Of a DNA stretch of 50,910 nt, positions 28,701 through 36,969 are shown piece by piece (within the stretch, counting starts at the first letter, position 1; each line of letters starts with the position of its first letter). The translations under genes and the position numbers were made by a program. The notes beneath the pieces were generated by a model. The model was given only the letters and a program-made list of their open reading frames with translations, ran no database searches and was not told where the DNA came from. This DNA is from Bacteroidota bacterium (GTDB lineage Bacteria > Bacteroidota > Bacteroidia > Palsa-948), in NCBI GenBank assembly GCA_016213435.1, contig JACRAL010000126.1, positions 1 to 50,910 on the forward strand. Reading direction: 5' to 3'.

Positions 28701-28870
28701 CGCACGAAGTGCAACTTCGCGCGTACGGGGGCTTGTGGGTAACGTTTTGCCGCTTTGCAGTCGGCTGGGAGATAGGACGAAGTCCTGTCGACCGAGACGA
28801 CTGCCGAAACAAAAGTACAAATTTGTCCACCGATGATGAAACCCAGCTGAGGCAAAGCGGCTGTTAGCGG
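28701..28870 (-). repeat. Distal (tail) element of cassette-like island 2, attC-like hairpin
   Basis: TAACGTTTTGCCGCTTTGC...GCTGGG ... CCCAGC...GCAAAGCGGCTGTTAGCGG; stems GCCGCTTTGC/GCAAAGCGGC and GCTGGG/CCCAGC. Confidence 0.6.
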
Positions 28871-28902
28871 TTCGTGCTTTTTTGTCTGTTTGTCCTGTGA
28901 AG

Positions 28903-29133
28903 TCAAGGTTCTTCAATACCGTCAACTTTTTGAATAATGTCTAAGTCGTCTGCGTCAAAATAAATTTCCTTGTCTGTCCGCGATGAGCTGTCAAAGTATT
29001 CGCAAAGAATTTTGTTCTCATCAATGTCTTTTACAGTCATTGCAAGAGCATTGTAAGTAAGCAACTTTTTATTTCTTACTTTGTCTCCGATTTCAAGTAT
29101 TTCCATTTTTTTATTTTTGAATTTAATAACCAC
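28903..29133 (-). CDS. Small hypothetical protein
   Basis: 76 aa ORF, EILEIGDKVRNKKLLTYNALAMTVKDIDENKILCEYFD (SH3/Tudor-like barrel appearance). Confidence 0.55.
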   Translation of the reverse strand: MVIKFKNKKMEILEIGDKVRNKKLLTYNALAMTVKDIDENKILCEYFDSSSRTDKEIYFDADDLDIIQKVDGIEEP

Positions 29134-29199
29134 TATTTTTTACGAATGCAAAAATATAATACTTATTTTTAGGATGGAAAATTATTAAATAAAAAGATT

Positions 29200-30228
29200 T
29201 TATTTTGGTAGTGAAGATAAGGGGCATATCCAAATTCCTTTATTATTAGTAATTCCGCAAAAAATATTTGTTCCTATTATCGCTAATGAATTAACTGAAA
29301 TACCATCTGGCAAGCCATTATTGACAGCAGTCCAATTAGCTCCGTTGTTTGTTGATTTAAAAATTCCACCGCCATAAGAATATGTGCTCTTGTGTGCAGC
29401 GATTGCGAAAATTTCCGAACCATTTGCTAACATATAAATTATTGGAATTATTGCAGTAGAAGATTTATGAGTCAGCGGAGTAGATTCTTTTGGTAAGCCA
29501 GTATTTACTGCTGTCCATGTGCTTCCATTATCTTTTGATAGAAATACACCGTCTTCAAAAGCCCCTGCAAAAATATTTGACCCGATAATAGCAAGGGATT
29601 GAACCCATGTTTCACTTCCATTTATTTTATTTGGCAAGCCATTATTTACTGCATTCCAGTTACCGCCATTGTTAGTTGATAAATATATACCCTGTTGAGT
29701 TCCTGCAAAGATATTTGCTCCGCTTGCAGCTAAAGAATTTATTGTAATGTTTGAAGGTAATCCTGTATTAGCTGAAATCCAGCTACTACCATTATTGGAT
29801 GATATAAATATGCCCCTTTGAGTTCCAATAAATATATTCTCTCCATTTACTATCATTGAATTTACAATAGTTTTTTCTGGCAAGCCATTATTGACAGCCG
29901 TCCAAGTCTTTCCATTATTTGTAGATAAAAACACACCGTCTTCATAAGTGCCAGCAAAAATATTTTTTGCATTTATTGCTATGGTTTGGACAAACATATG
30001 TGTTGAACCTGAATAAGTGTTAACCTTTGACCATTTATTACCATTATCCGTTGATTTAAACACTCCAGGATAATCACCTTTAACTACAACAAAAATATTT
30101 GAGCCACTCGAAACTATGCAGTCAATTTTTCCATCCTCAGAAAAATTAGTTTTTTGCCATTGAGCTTTGCTCGTTTGCGAAAGACTCAGCACTAAGAGTG
30201 CGGAGAAAATTAAATTTTTTGTTTTCAT
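29200..30228 (-). CDS. Secreted BNR/Asp-box repeat beta-propeller-like protein
   Basis: Signal peptide LIFSALLVLSLSQTSKAQ; repeated STNNGKTWTAVNNGLPxxTxVNSLxxxGxNIFAGTxxGxFLS units. Confidence 0.85.
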   Translation of the reverse strand: MKTKNLIFSALLVLSLSQTSKAQWQKTNFSEDGKIDCIVSSGSNIFVVVKGDYPGVFKSTDNGNKWSKVNTYSGSTHMFVQTIAINAKNIFAGTYEDGVFLSTNNGKTWTAVNNGLPEKTIVNSMIVNGENIFIGTQRGIFISSNNGSSWISANTGLPSNITINSLAASGANIFAGTQQGIYLSTNNGGNWNAVNNGLPNKINGSETWVQSLAIIGSNIFAGAFEDGVFLSKDNGSTWTAVNTGLPKESTPLTHKSSTAIIPIIYMLANGSEIFAIAAHKSTYSYGGGIFKSTNNGANWTAVNNGLPDGISVNSLAIIGTNIFCGITNNKGIWICPLSSLPK

Positions 30229-30236
30229 TGTTATTA

Positions 30237-31217
30237 TTATTTTGTTTGAAGTTGTTTATCTTTAATTGTTACAGATTGAAATTGATAATCGTCTTTGTTA
30301 TCAATGGAACTAAAAAGCACTCTGTATTCATTTGAAGAGTTGCTGTAACACAAATTAAGTTTGTGAGTGAACTGACCTGTTTCATCTGCAAGTTGAAACT
30401 CTTGCATATGCAGTTGGTCGTCATACTTAGCTCCTAAAACAGAATATTTTTCTTCCATACCCGAAGTTTCCATTATAAATTCATTTTGTGTTAATGATAA
30501 TGCCCAATGATGAACATTATCGTAACCTCCTTTTTGATTTCTTTTGCGAAAAACAACAACAGGACTTTCAAAAATAACATACTTTATCAAACTATCTTTA
30601 AGTATTGGCTTTGTGCCTTTGGCCACATATTTTTCAGGGTCTATTGGTATGCAATAGTTTTTCGCCTTGGCAGATTTTAATTTTATTTCTTCCCCTTGCT
30701 TCTTTTTTTCATCAGCCAATTCCTGTGCAGTCATATTTACTTCAATCATTTCAATGCTTTCCAAGCAATTTCCTACAAAAACATTTTCCCCTGCTTTGAA
30801 AATTAATTTCTTTACCCCAACTTCTTCAGGTTTTTTGTTTTGAAAGTCGTAAACAGAAAAAGTTTTGTCAACGAAAGAAATCGGTGTCAATTCATAAGTA
30901 TAGTCATTGGTGTAAGGAACTTTTTCTGGATTTTTTAAAATGATTCCGAAACCTTCATTTTTATAAATGTCGCCACGATTTATACTCGTAATCATTCTAT
31001 GATTGGAAAGAAACATTGCGTTACACATATCACCTGAGGTCAGAACTTCATCGGTGACTTGTACTTTTGTTGTCTTGCCTACTTCTAAAATCCATTTTTT
31101 ACCTGTCGGAACTGTTTTGGAATACTTTGTTACGATGACTGTTTTCGGTGTTGTGGTTGTCTGCCCGAAAATTGTAGCAACTGTCAGGGCGAAAGTAACT
31201 GTAAAAAGTGTTTTCAT
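30237..31217 (-). CDS. Hypothetical secreted protein
   Basis: Signal peptide MKTLFTVTFALTVATIFGQ; long ORF. Confidence 0.7.
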   Translation of the reverse strand: MKTLFTVTFALTVATIFGQTTTTPKTVIVTKYSKTVPTGKKWILEVGKTTKVQVTDEVLTSGDMCNAMFLSNHRMITSINRGDIYKNEGFGIILKNPEKVPYTNDYTYELTPISFVDKTFSVYDFQNKKPEEVGVKKLIFKAGENVFVGNCLESIEMIEVNMTAQELADEKKKQGEEIKLKSAKAKNYCIPIDPEKYVAKGTKPILKDSLIKYVIFESPVVVFRKRNQKGGYDNVHHWALSLTQNEFIMETSGMEEKYSVLGAKYDDQLHMQEFQLADETGQFTHKLNLCYSNSSNEYRVLFSSIDNKDDYQFQSVTIKDKQLQTK

Positions 31218-31328
31218 TTTGAATTTGTTTTTTGTCGCCTACTCTTGTGTCGGTTTTCAGCTTTCCCGTCACGGTCTGTCGTTGCAGCATGACCGCTAAC
31301 TTGTTTATACCCGCTACTTTTCACTCCT

Positions 31329-31371
31329 TTATATCGCTTTACCCTCCCAAAAAGGTGCTAAAGCGATATAA
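31329..31371. repeat. Inverted repeat/hairpin
   Basis: TTATATCGCTTTA / TAAAGCGATATAA 13-bp stem. Confidence 0.7.
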
Positions 31372-31500
31372 GGGTGGGCTTTGAGTTTCGCGTTATTTTT
31401 TTATCACTACAAACCTACCCTTTTTTTTCTTTTCCCGCTATTTTCATCTGCAGCAATTCAGATGCGTTTGCAATCTGAGAAAACTCATATAATTTCATGG

Positions 31501-31836
31501 ATGGTTTCCCACATTCCCCCAATGGTTTTCCATGTTTCCCCAATGGGTTGTCATACTTCCCCAATGGTTTTCCATACTTCCCCAATGGTTTTCCATGTTT
31601 CCCCAATGGTTTTCCGCATTCTCATAATGGTTTTCCATACTTCACGGATGGTTTTCAATACTTCACAGGTGGTTTTCCATACTTCACGGATGAGTTTACA
31701 TACTTCACAGATGGTTTTGCATACTTCACGGGTGGTTTTCCATACTTCACGGATGGTTTTGCATACTTCACTGGTGGTTTTCCATACTTCACAGATGGTT
31801 TCACATACTTTACGGATGGTTTTCCATACTTTACGA
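31501..31836. repeat. 21-nt tandem minisatellite, 16 contiguous units
   Basis: Units of the form ATGGTTTTCCATACTTCACGG, each 21 nt from 31501; 17th unit degenerate. Confidence 0.95.
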
Positions 31837-32026
31837 ATGGTTTCCAAAGCGATAAAGCATTCGGAGAATGAAATAAATCATCTGTTGAACTTGGGAAATG
31901 AGCTGTGGAATGAGATAAGTCAGCTCTTGAGTGAGTGGTTAGTAGTCAGTAATCAGTAAAGGGCTCATAAATAGTGGTCAAACAACAACAATCAGCTGCG
32001 CATTGACCAGCAAGGGCAAGGAGGGC

Positions 32027-33199
32027 TTATTTCTGCCCCCTGAGTTTCTCGGTCATCATAAAAACTTCATTCAGGATATTCTTCTCCGTATCGTCAAACT
32101 TTTTATTTCTTCTTTCATACACCAGTTTGGCAGTGGCAAAAGCATCTTTAGGGTTATAGGTGCTGAACCCGTTTGCGCCTCCCCATGAAAAATCAGGAAT
32201 AAAATTGCGCGGAAATCCGGTGCCGAAAACATTGGCGCTCACGCCAACCACCGTTCCGGTGTTGAACATGGTGTTTATGCCGCATTTGCTGTGATCGCCC
32301 ATGATAAGCCCGCAAAAGGTCAGTCCGGTCATTTCAAATTTTTCCTGATGATAATTCCAAAGCCGCACATGAGCGTAATTATTTTTCAGGTTGGAATTGT
32401 TGCTGTCCGCGCCAATGTTGCACCATTCTCCCACCACAGAATTTCCGAGAAAGCCATCGTGCGCTTTATTAGAAAAACCGAAGATGACGGAGTTATTTAC
32501 TTCGCCTCCCACTTTTGATTCATGCCCAATGGTGGTGGGACCGTAAATCTTTGCACCCATTTTTAATTGAGAATGTTCGCCAAGCGAAAATGGACCGCGC
32601 ACCAGGCAACCTTCCATAATTTCTGCATCTTTCCCTATATAAATGGGTCCAGTGCCGGCATTGAGAATGGAACATTCAACCTTTGCGCCTTGCTCGAGGA
32701 AAATATTCTTCTCATTAATAACCTGATTGGTCTTGCTGATCTTTTGCGATTTTTTTCCGGCTGTGAGCAAATGAAAATCATCTTCTATGGCTTTTCCGTT
32801 CTTCTGAAAAATATCCCAGAGGTTTTTGATGTAAAGAGAGAATGCTTTGGTTTCCCGTCTTACCCTCAGCCCTCTCCAGTCGGCAAGAGGATTTGATGTG
32901 TTTACAGCAATAATTGTTTCTTCGCTCATTAATGCTGTTTCGGGTTTAAGAGCAAGGATTTCTTTTAAGAGATTCTTGTTCGGACAAACAGAGCCATTGA
33001 TGAGAATATTTTTCTTGGCAGATACAAGAGGGTATTTTGCGCTGAGATAAGTTTCGGTGATCGTAGAAGTTTTTGCCTTTAAGTATTTCTCCCACTTTTC
33101 GCGGATGGTGAGAATGCCAACGCGGATATCGCACACAGGGCGCGTGAATGTGAGCGGCAAAAGGTTTTCGCGGGAGTCGTCAAATAAGATATAGTTCAT
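32027..33199 (-). CDS. GlmU-like sugar nucleotidyltransferase family protein
   Basis: MNYILFDDSRENLLPLTFTRPVCDIRVGILTIREKWEKYL, left-handed beta-helix repeats, YGPTTIGHESKVGGEVNNSVIFGFSNKAHDGFLGNSVVGEWCNIGADSNNSNLKNNY. Confidence 0.9.
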   Translation of the reverse strand: MNYILFDDSRENLLPLTFTRPVCDIRVGILTIREKWEKYLKAKTSTITETYLSAKYPLVSAKKNILINGSVCPNKNLLKEILALKPETALMSEETIIAVNTSNPLADWRGLRVRRETKAFSLYIKNLWDIFQKNGKAIEDDFHLLTAGKKSQKISKTNQVINEKNIFLEQGAKVECSILNAGTGPIYIGKDAEIMEGCLVRGPFSLGEHSQLKMGAKIYGPTTIGHESKVGGEVNNSVIFGFSNKAHDGFLGNSVVGEWCNIGADSNNSNLKNNYAHVRLWNYHQEKFEMTGLTFCGLIMGDHSKCGINTMFNTGTVVGVSANVFGTGFPRNFIPDFSWGGANGFSTYNPKDAFATAKLVYERRNKKFDDTEKNILNEVFMMTEKLRGQK

Positions 33200-33261
33200 A
33201 TTAATTTATTTTTCTGTTTGCGCAATTTAATGCTTAGTGTTTTTTTTGGGAATATTGTTTC

Positions 33262-33824
33262 GCCACTAAAACACCAAGACACGAAAGTCCACTAAAGCAA
33301 TACATCATTTTTGCTTTCTTCTTTTGGTGCTATTTTGTGTTTTAGTGTTTTTGTGGCAATGATTTCGCTATTAATGTTCTAAAAAAATCCACTAAAGTTA
33401 AACAACAAACCGTTTTATTCCCTGTCCGATATTTACCACGTTAAAATTAATTAAGTATCCTAAACGCTTATTAGTTAATTTCAAATGGCTCAGCACTTGT
33501 GCATCCCAAATTGGATTTATTAAATCTACTGCTTTAATTTCACAAATTATTTTATCCTCCACTAACACATCTAATCTTAATCCTTCTTCAAAAGCAATTC
33601 CATCATAAACAATAGGAATATCAATTTGACGCAAATATTTTAACCCTCTTTTTGCTAATTCATGGCAAAAACAAATTTCGTATACTTTCTCCAATAATCC
33701 AGGACCCAATGCTTTATGAACAGTATATGCTGCATCAACTATTTTCTTTCCAATTAACTCAAACTCTTCCGGTATTGGATCGAACTTTTTTTCGTGGGCT
33801 TTTGTGTTTTGGTGATTTTGTGGC
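33262..33824. mobile_element. Candidate GxxExxY insertion unit bounded by 36-bp imperfect inverted repeats
   Basis: GCCACTAAAACACCAAGACACGAAAGTCCACTAAAG (33262-33297) vs reverse complement of 33789-33824 GCCACAAAATCACCAAAACACAAAAGCCCACGAAAA, 29/36 matches counted by eye. Confidence 0.45.
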
Positions 33825-33826
33825 AT
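33398..33826 (-). CDS. GxxExxY family protein (PD-(D/E)XK-like)
   Basis: IGKKIVDAAYTVHKALGPGLLEKVYEICFCHEL...IVYDGIAFEEGLRLDVLVEDKIICEIKAVDLINPIWDAQVLSHLKLTNKRLGYLINFNV. Confidence 0.93.
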   Translation of the reverse strand: MPQNHQNTKAHEKKFDPIPEEFELIGKKIVDAAYTVHKALGPGLLEKVYEICFCHELAKRGLKYLRQIDIPIVYDGIAFEEGLRLDVLVEDKIICEIKAVDLINPIWDAQVLSHLKLTNKRLGYLINFNVVNIGQGIKRFVV

Positions 33827-33829
33827 TCT

Positions 33830-34684
33830 TCACTCTTTTTCTTTTAAATGAAATTTTACCAATTCCTCAATAGGCGTTTCAATGATCTTGGTTATTGTAA
33901 CTCCTTTTTCTTTTGCAACTTCTTTCAGAATATTTTTAAAGTAAAAAGCAACGGAGCCTACAAATCCAACCGAAACATATTTATAGTTTTCGTATTTGCA
34001 AATTGTTTTCTCAAAGAACTCCGCAAAACAATTTCGCAAAAGATCGTGCAGAAAAGGTTCCTCAATATGCTCATGAATGAATTTTGCAAAAGAACCCAGA
34101 AAGCGGTTGGGGTATTTTTTGTTGTAAACCGCATCAAATATTTTGTCTTTCGTTAAATGATACTTGTTTTGAAATGTTTTGTGAAGATGTGCAGGAAGTT
34201 CCTCGTTCAGATATGCTTTAATAAATTCTTTGCCGATATGCGCACCGCTTCCTTCATCGCCTAAAATGTAAGTCAATCCGCCTTTAATCTCTATTATCTT
34301 CTTTCCATCGTAATAACAGGAATTGGAACCTGTTCCCAAAATACAGGCAATGCCTTTATAATTTCCGCATAATGCACGGGCGGAAGCGAGGATATCGTGA
34401 TTGATGGTGATTTTTGCTCTCGGGAAAACTTTTTTAAGAGCAATCTCCACTATTGTGTTTCGCTGCTTGCTTGAACATCCGGTTCCGTAGAAGAAAAGAT
34501 GTTGGATGTTAGATGTTAGATGCTTGATGTTTTTGGGAAGATGCTTTGTTATTTCGTCAGTAATTTCTTTGCTGGTCCAGAAAACCGGACTGAATCCTGC
34601 GGATGAAAAAGAAAGAATGTTACCCTCTTTATCAATAAATCTCCAGTCTGTTTTTGTAGCACCGCTGTCAGCAACTAAAATCAT
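33830..34684 (-). CDS. BadF/BadG-type ATPase / N-acetylglucosamine kinase-like protein
   Basis: MILVADSGATKTDWRFID, CILGTGSNSCYYDGK, GGLTYILGDEGSGAHIGKE. Confidence 0.93.
   Translation of the reverse strand: MILVADSGATKTDWRFIDKEGNILSFSSAGFSPVFWTSKEITDEITKHLPKNIKHLTSNIQHLFFYGTGCSSKQRNTIVEIALKKVFPRAKITINHDILASARALCGNYKGIACILGTGSNSCYYDGKKIIEIKGGLTYILGDEGSGAHIGKEFIKAYLNEELPAHLHKTFQNKYHLTKDKIFDAVYNKKYPNRFLGSFAKFIHEHIEEPFLHDLLRNCFAEFFEKTICKYENYKYVSVGFVGSVAFYFKNILKEVAKEKGVTITKIIETPIEELVKFHLKEKE
34498..34546. repeat. Phased heptanucleotide repeat (GATGTTA-like) inside the kinase gene
   Basis: GATGTTG GATGTTA GATGTTA GATGCTT GATGTTT TTGGGAA GATGCTT. Confidence 0.85.
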
Positions 34685-34735
34685 GCGGCAAAAGTAGGGA
34701 AAAAGGTGTAGCGGGAATTCCTAAAATCTAAGAAT

Positions 34736-34798
34736 CGTCATTGCGAGGAATGAACGACCGAAGCAATCCGGTTCTATGAGATTGCTTCGCAATTGACG
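34736..34798. repeat. Second copy of the GAAGCAATC/GATTGCTTC repeat family
   Basis: CGTCATTGCGAGGAATGAACGACCGAAGCAATCC...GAGATTGCTTCGCAATTGACG. Confidence 0.8.
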
Positions 34799-34819
34799 TT
34801 GCGCCTTTAGGAACTCGAA

Positions 34820-35143
34820 TTACTTCTTGCGGGAAAAGGATTTGGTTTCCTTTGCCGTAAAAATGTATTTTGTTATAAGATCAAGCTGCAAAGAATCCAG
34901 CTTTGCTCTTTTTCCCATAATGGGGAGCATCTTATTCCACTTTTCGTCCGGATATTGATCGGGGCGATGCAAGTAATGACAATGTCCGCATTTGTTTATA
35001 TAGAGGGTATATCCTTCATTTAATTGGGAAAGAGAACTATTTTTCCATTGTCTTCTCGCAATGTCCACATCCGTTTCAATGGGCGGCATCAAAGAAGGCG
35101 TGCAGCAGAGAAGAAATAAGGAAATAAGAAATAATGGAAACAT
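34820..35143 (-). CDS. Lipoprotein with single CXXCH heme-binding motif (cytochrome c-like)
   Basis: FLISLFLLCCTPS lipobox and INKCGHCHYLHRPDQYPDEKWNKMLPIMG; start trimmed from 35236. Confidence 0.8.
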   Translation of the reverse strand: MFPLFLISLFLLCCTPSLMPPIETDVDIARRQWKNSSLSQLNEGYTLYINKCGHCHYLHRPDQYPDEKWNKMLPIMGKRAKLDSLQLDLITKYIFTAKETKSFSRKK

Positions 35144-35186
35144 GGACACCCTAATTCCCTTACAACTTATCCCTTTAAATTTTCCC

Positions 35187-35990
35187 TTAGCGGCTAAATC
35201 CAACAAATAATCGTATTTGAATTTTCTCACGGTCATTTAATTCTAATGGTTTATCAACTCCTGCCAGATTAGTTAGCTGAGGAAATATATTAAGCATTAC
35301 ATAATGGTTCCCAGAACTTAAATACAAAGTAGGACCTGCATAAACAACCGCATATTGCAATTTTCCATCAATAAATACATTTTGATTGGATGCTTCAATG
35401 CCGAGCCCGAAAGTGGGTTTAAACAGGTGAATGAATCCCAAATTATTTTCAAAAGTAAATTCTTTCTCAACTTCTGTTTTCCCTTTCCTTACATCCCAAT
35501 TCAATTCATATTCTCCACTTGCATTATAGGCGAAAATATTTTTCTCATTTCTTTTATCCAGAATAAGCTTGCCTTCGAGTTCGCCTCCGCTTGAACCGAT
35601 GGTGTATTCGGCATATAATCCCAAGCCGATCCTGTTTACGTTTGGATTTAATACCTGCCATTTCAATTCATTTGAAAAAGAGAATTCCGATTCCTTCATT
35701 ATTCCGGTGAACGAAGTGTCTTTTGAACCCATTGCCGAATGTGAAGCGTTAAGATAAAACGCGCTTTGAAATTTATCCGTTACTCCGTATTCAAACTCTA
35801 ATCTCTGATCAAGGCGGTTGTAGAAATAATCCCTCCCTGTACGCATTGTGTTCCAGAACTCAATATCAAATCCACCTTTCGCCTGCACTGTGCTTTGATA
35901 GGTGCGCGCAAACTGTCGGTCTTGAGCGATTGATACCCTGACTGACAGAATAATCAGAACTAATAATAGACTTATGTTTAATGATTTCAT
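35187..35990 (-). CDS. Outer membrane beta-barrel-like protein
   Basis: Signal peptide, alternating beta pattern, terminal QIRLFVGFSR. Confidence 0.7.
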   Translation of the reverse strand: MKSLNISLLLVLIILSVRVSIAQDRQFARTYQSTVQAKGGFDIEFWNTMRTGRDYFYNRLDQRLEFEYGVTDKFQSAFYLNASHSAMGSKDTSFTGIMKESEFSFSNELKWQVLNPNVNRIGLGLYAEYTIGSSGGELEGKLILDKRNEKNIFAYNASGEYELNWDVRKGKTEVEKEFTFENNLGFIHLFKPTFGLGIEASNQNVFIDGKLQYAVVYAGPTLYLSSGNHYVMLNIFPQLTNLAGVDKPLELNDREKIQIRLFVGFSR

Positions 35991-36103
35991 ATACTTGAAA
36001 AGCAGTGTGCTTTGTTTTTCAATGGCAAAAGTATTTTCATTGCAAATACCGGCAATACCTCAAAAGAGGTAATTTATCAATACCAAGAAACAGGTAGAGG
36101 TAA

Positions 36104-36901
36104 TTAATTCTGGGAAGCAAGCTGAGTATGTGATCCAAGAGGCATCTGTTCCTTCAGAATAAGATTTTCCCGAATAGCAAACATCAAGAGCCCTGCAGTG
36201 TTATTTACACCCAGTTTATTCATAATATTTTTTCGGTGGGTGGTAATGGTGTGTACGCTGAGAAAAAGTTTGTCTGCAATTTGTTTGTTGCTGAATCCAT
36301 CCGCAACCAATTGAATTATTTCTATTTCGCGCGCAGAAACTTTTATTCCATCGCATGAAACTCTCTGTCCTAAATCCTTGAATGGACTCTGAGATTTGGA
36401 GATGCGCTCGAAACCTTCGGCTGTCTTTAGGGACGGGGCAATGTCTTCTCCCTTTTCCTTGATAATAATATCAATGACCTTCCCGCAGAAGAACTGAAGT
36501 CCTTTTGCCGTATCGCGAATAGCTTCAATAATTTCTTCTCTCCCGCAATCTTTCAATAAGTGGCTCACTACCCCATATTGAATCGCCTTTGAAATAACCG
36601 CTTTGCTGTTCTGATTGGTAATGGCAAGAATGTTCACATCTGGAAATTGTTGTTTGATAACCACAATATCATCAAGGCAAAAATAGGCAGAAGTATAATC
36701 CATAATGAGTACATCTGGCTGGCAGAGAAGAAGTTTTTCAGAAAGCACAAGGGCGGTATCGGCTTCGCCAAGCAAAGAAAAATCTTTTACTTCGTCAACA
36801 ATTGTGCGGATTCCCTGACGGATGAGGTAACTGTTATCAGCTATGAGAATTCTAATCTTTGTCATCTTATTTAGAATAATTCTATGCAAAGATAGAAACA
36901 A
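36104..36901 (-). CDS. LuxR/NarL-type response regulator (probable start 36865)
   Basis: KIRILIADNSYLIRQGIRTIVDE receiver; VSAREIEIIQLVADGFSNKQIADKLFLSVHTITTHRKNIMNKLGVNN HTH. Confidence 0.94.
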   Translation of the reverse strand: MFLSLHRIILNKMTKIRILIADNSYLIRQGIRTIVDEVKDFSLLGEADTALVLSEKLLLCQPDVLIMDYTSAYFCLDDIVVIKQQFPDVNILAITNQNSKAVISKAIQYGVVSHLLKDCGREEIIEAIRDTAKGLQFFCGKVIDIIIKEKGEDIAPSLKTAEGFERISKSQSPFKDLGQRVSCDGIKVSAREIEIIQLVADGFSNKQIADKLFLSVHTITTHRKNIMNKLGVNNTAGLLMFAIRENLILKEQMPLGSHTQLASQN

Positions 36902-36969
36902 AACGATACCTATGCTATGTAATTAAACGCCCGATCAAAGTTTGCGGATTCCTATAGTTGTTCTTTGCA

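Larger units (their letters stand above)
28838..31320 (-). mobile_element. Candidate cassette-like island 2 (three co-oriented genes with matched ends)
   Basis: GTTAGCGGT (28863-28871) inverted against ACCGCTAAC (31292-31300); outer TAACTTGTTTATACCCGCTACTTTT parallels island 1. Confidence 0.45.

Noticed and set aside
28740-28870. Bona fide class 1/VCR-type integron attC site
   Set aside because: Cores do not fit RYYYAAC/GTTRRRY and no integron integrase is present in the window; kept only as an attC-like hairpin.
31501-31836. CRISPR array
   Set aside because: Contiguous 21-nt units without unique spacers; a minisatellite, with no cas genes.
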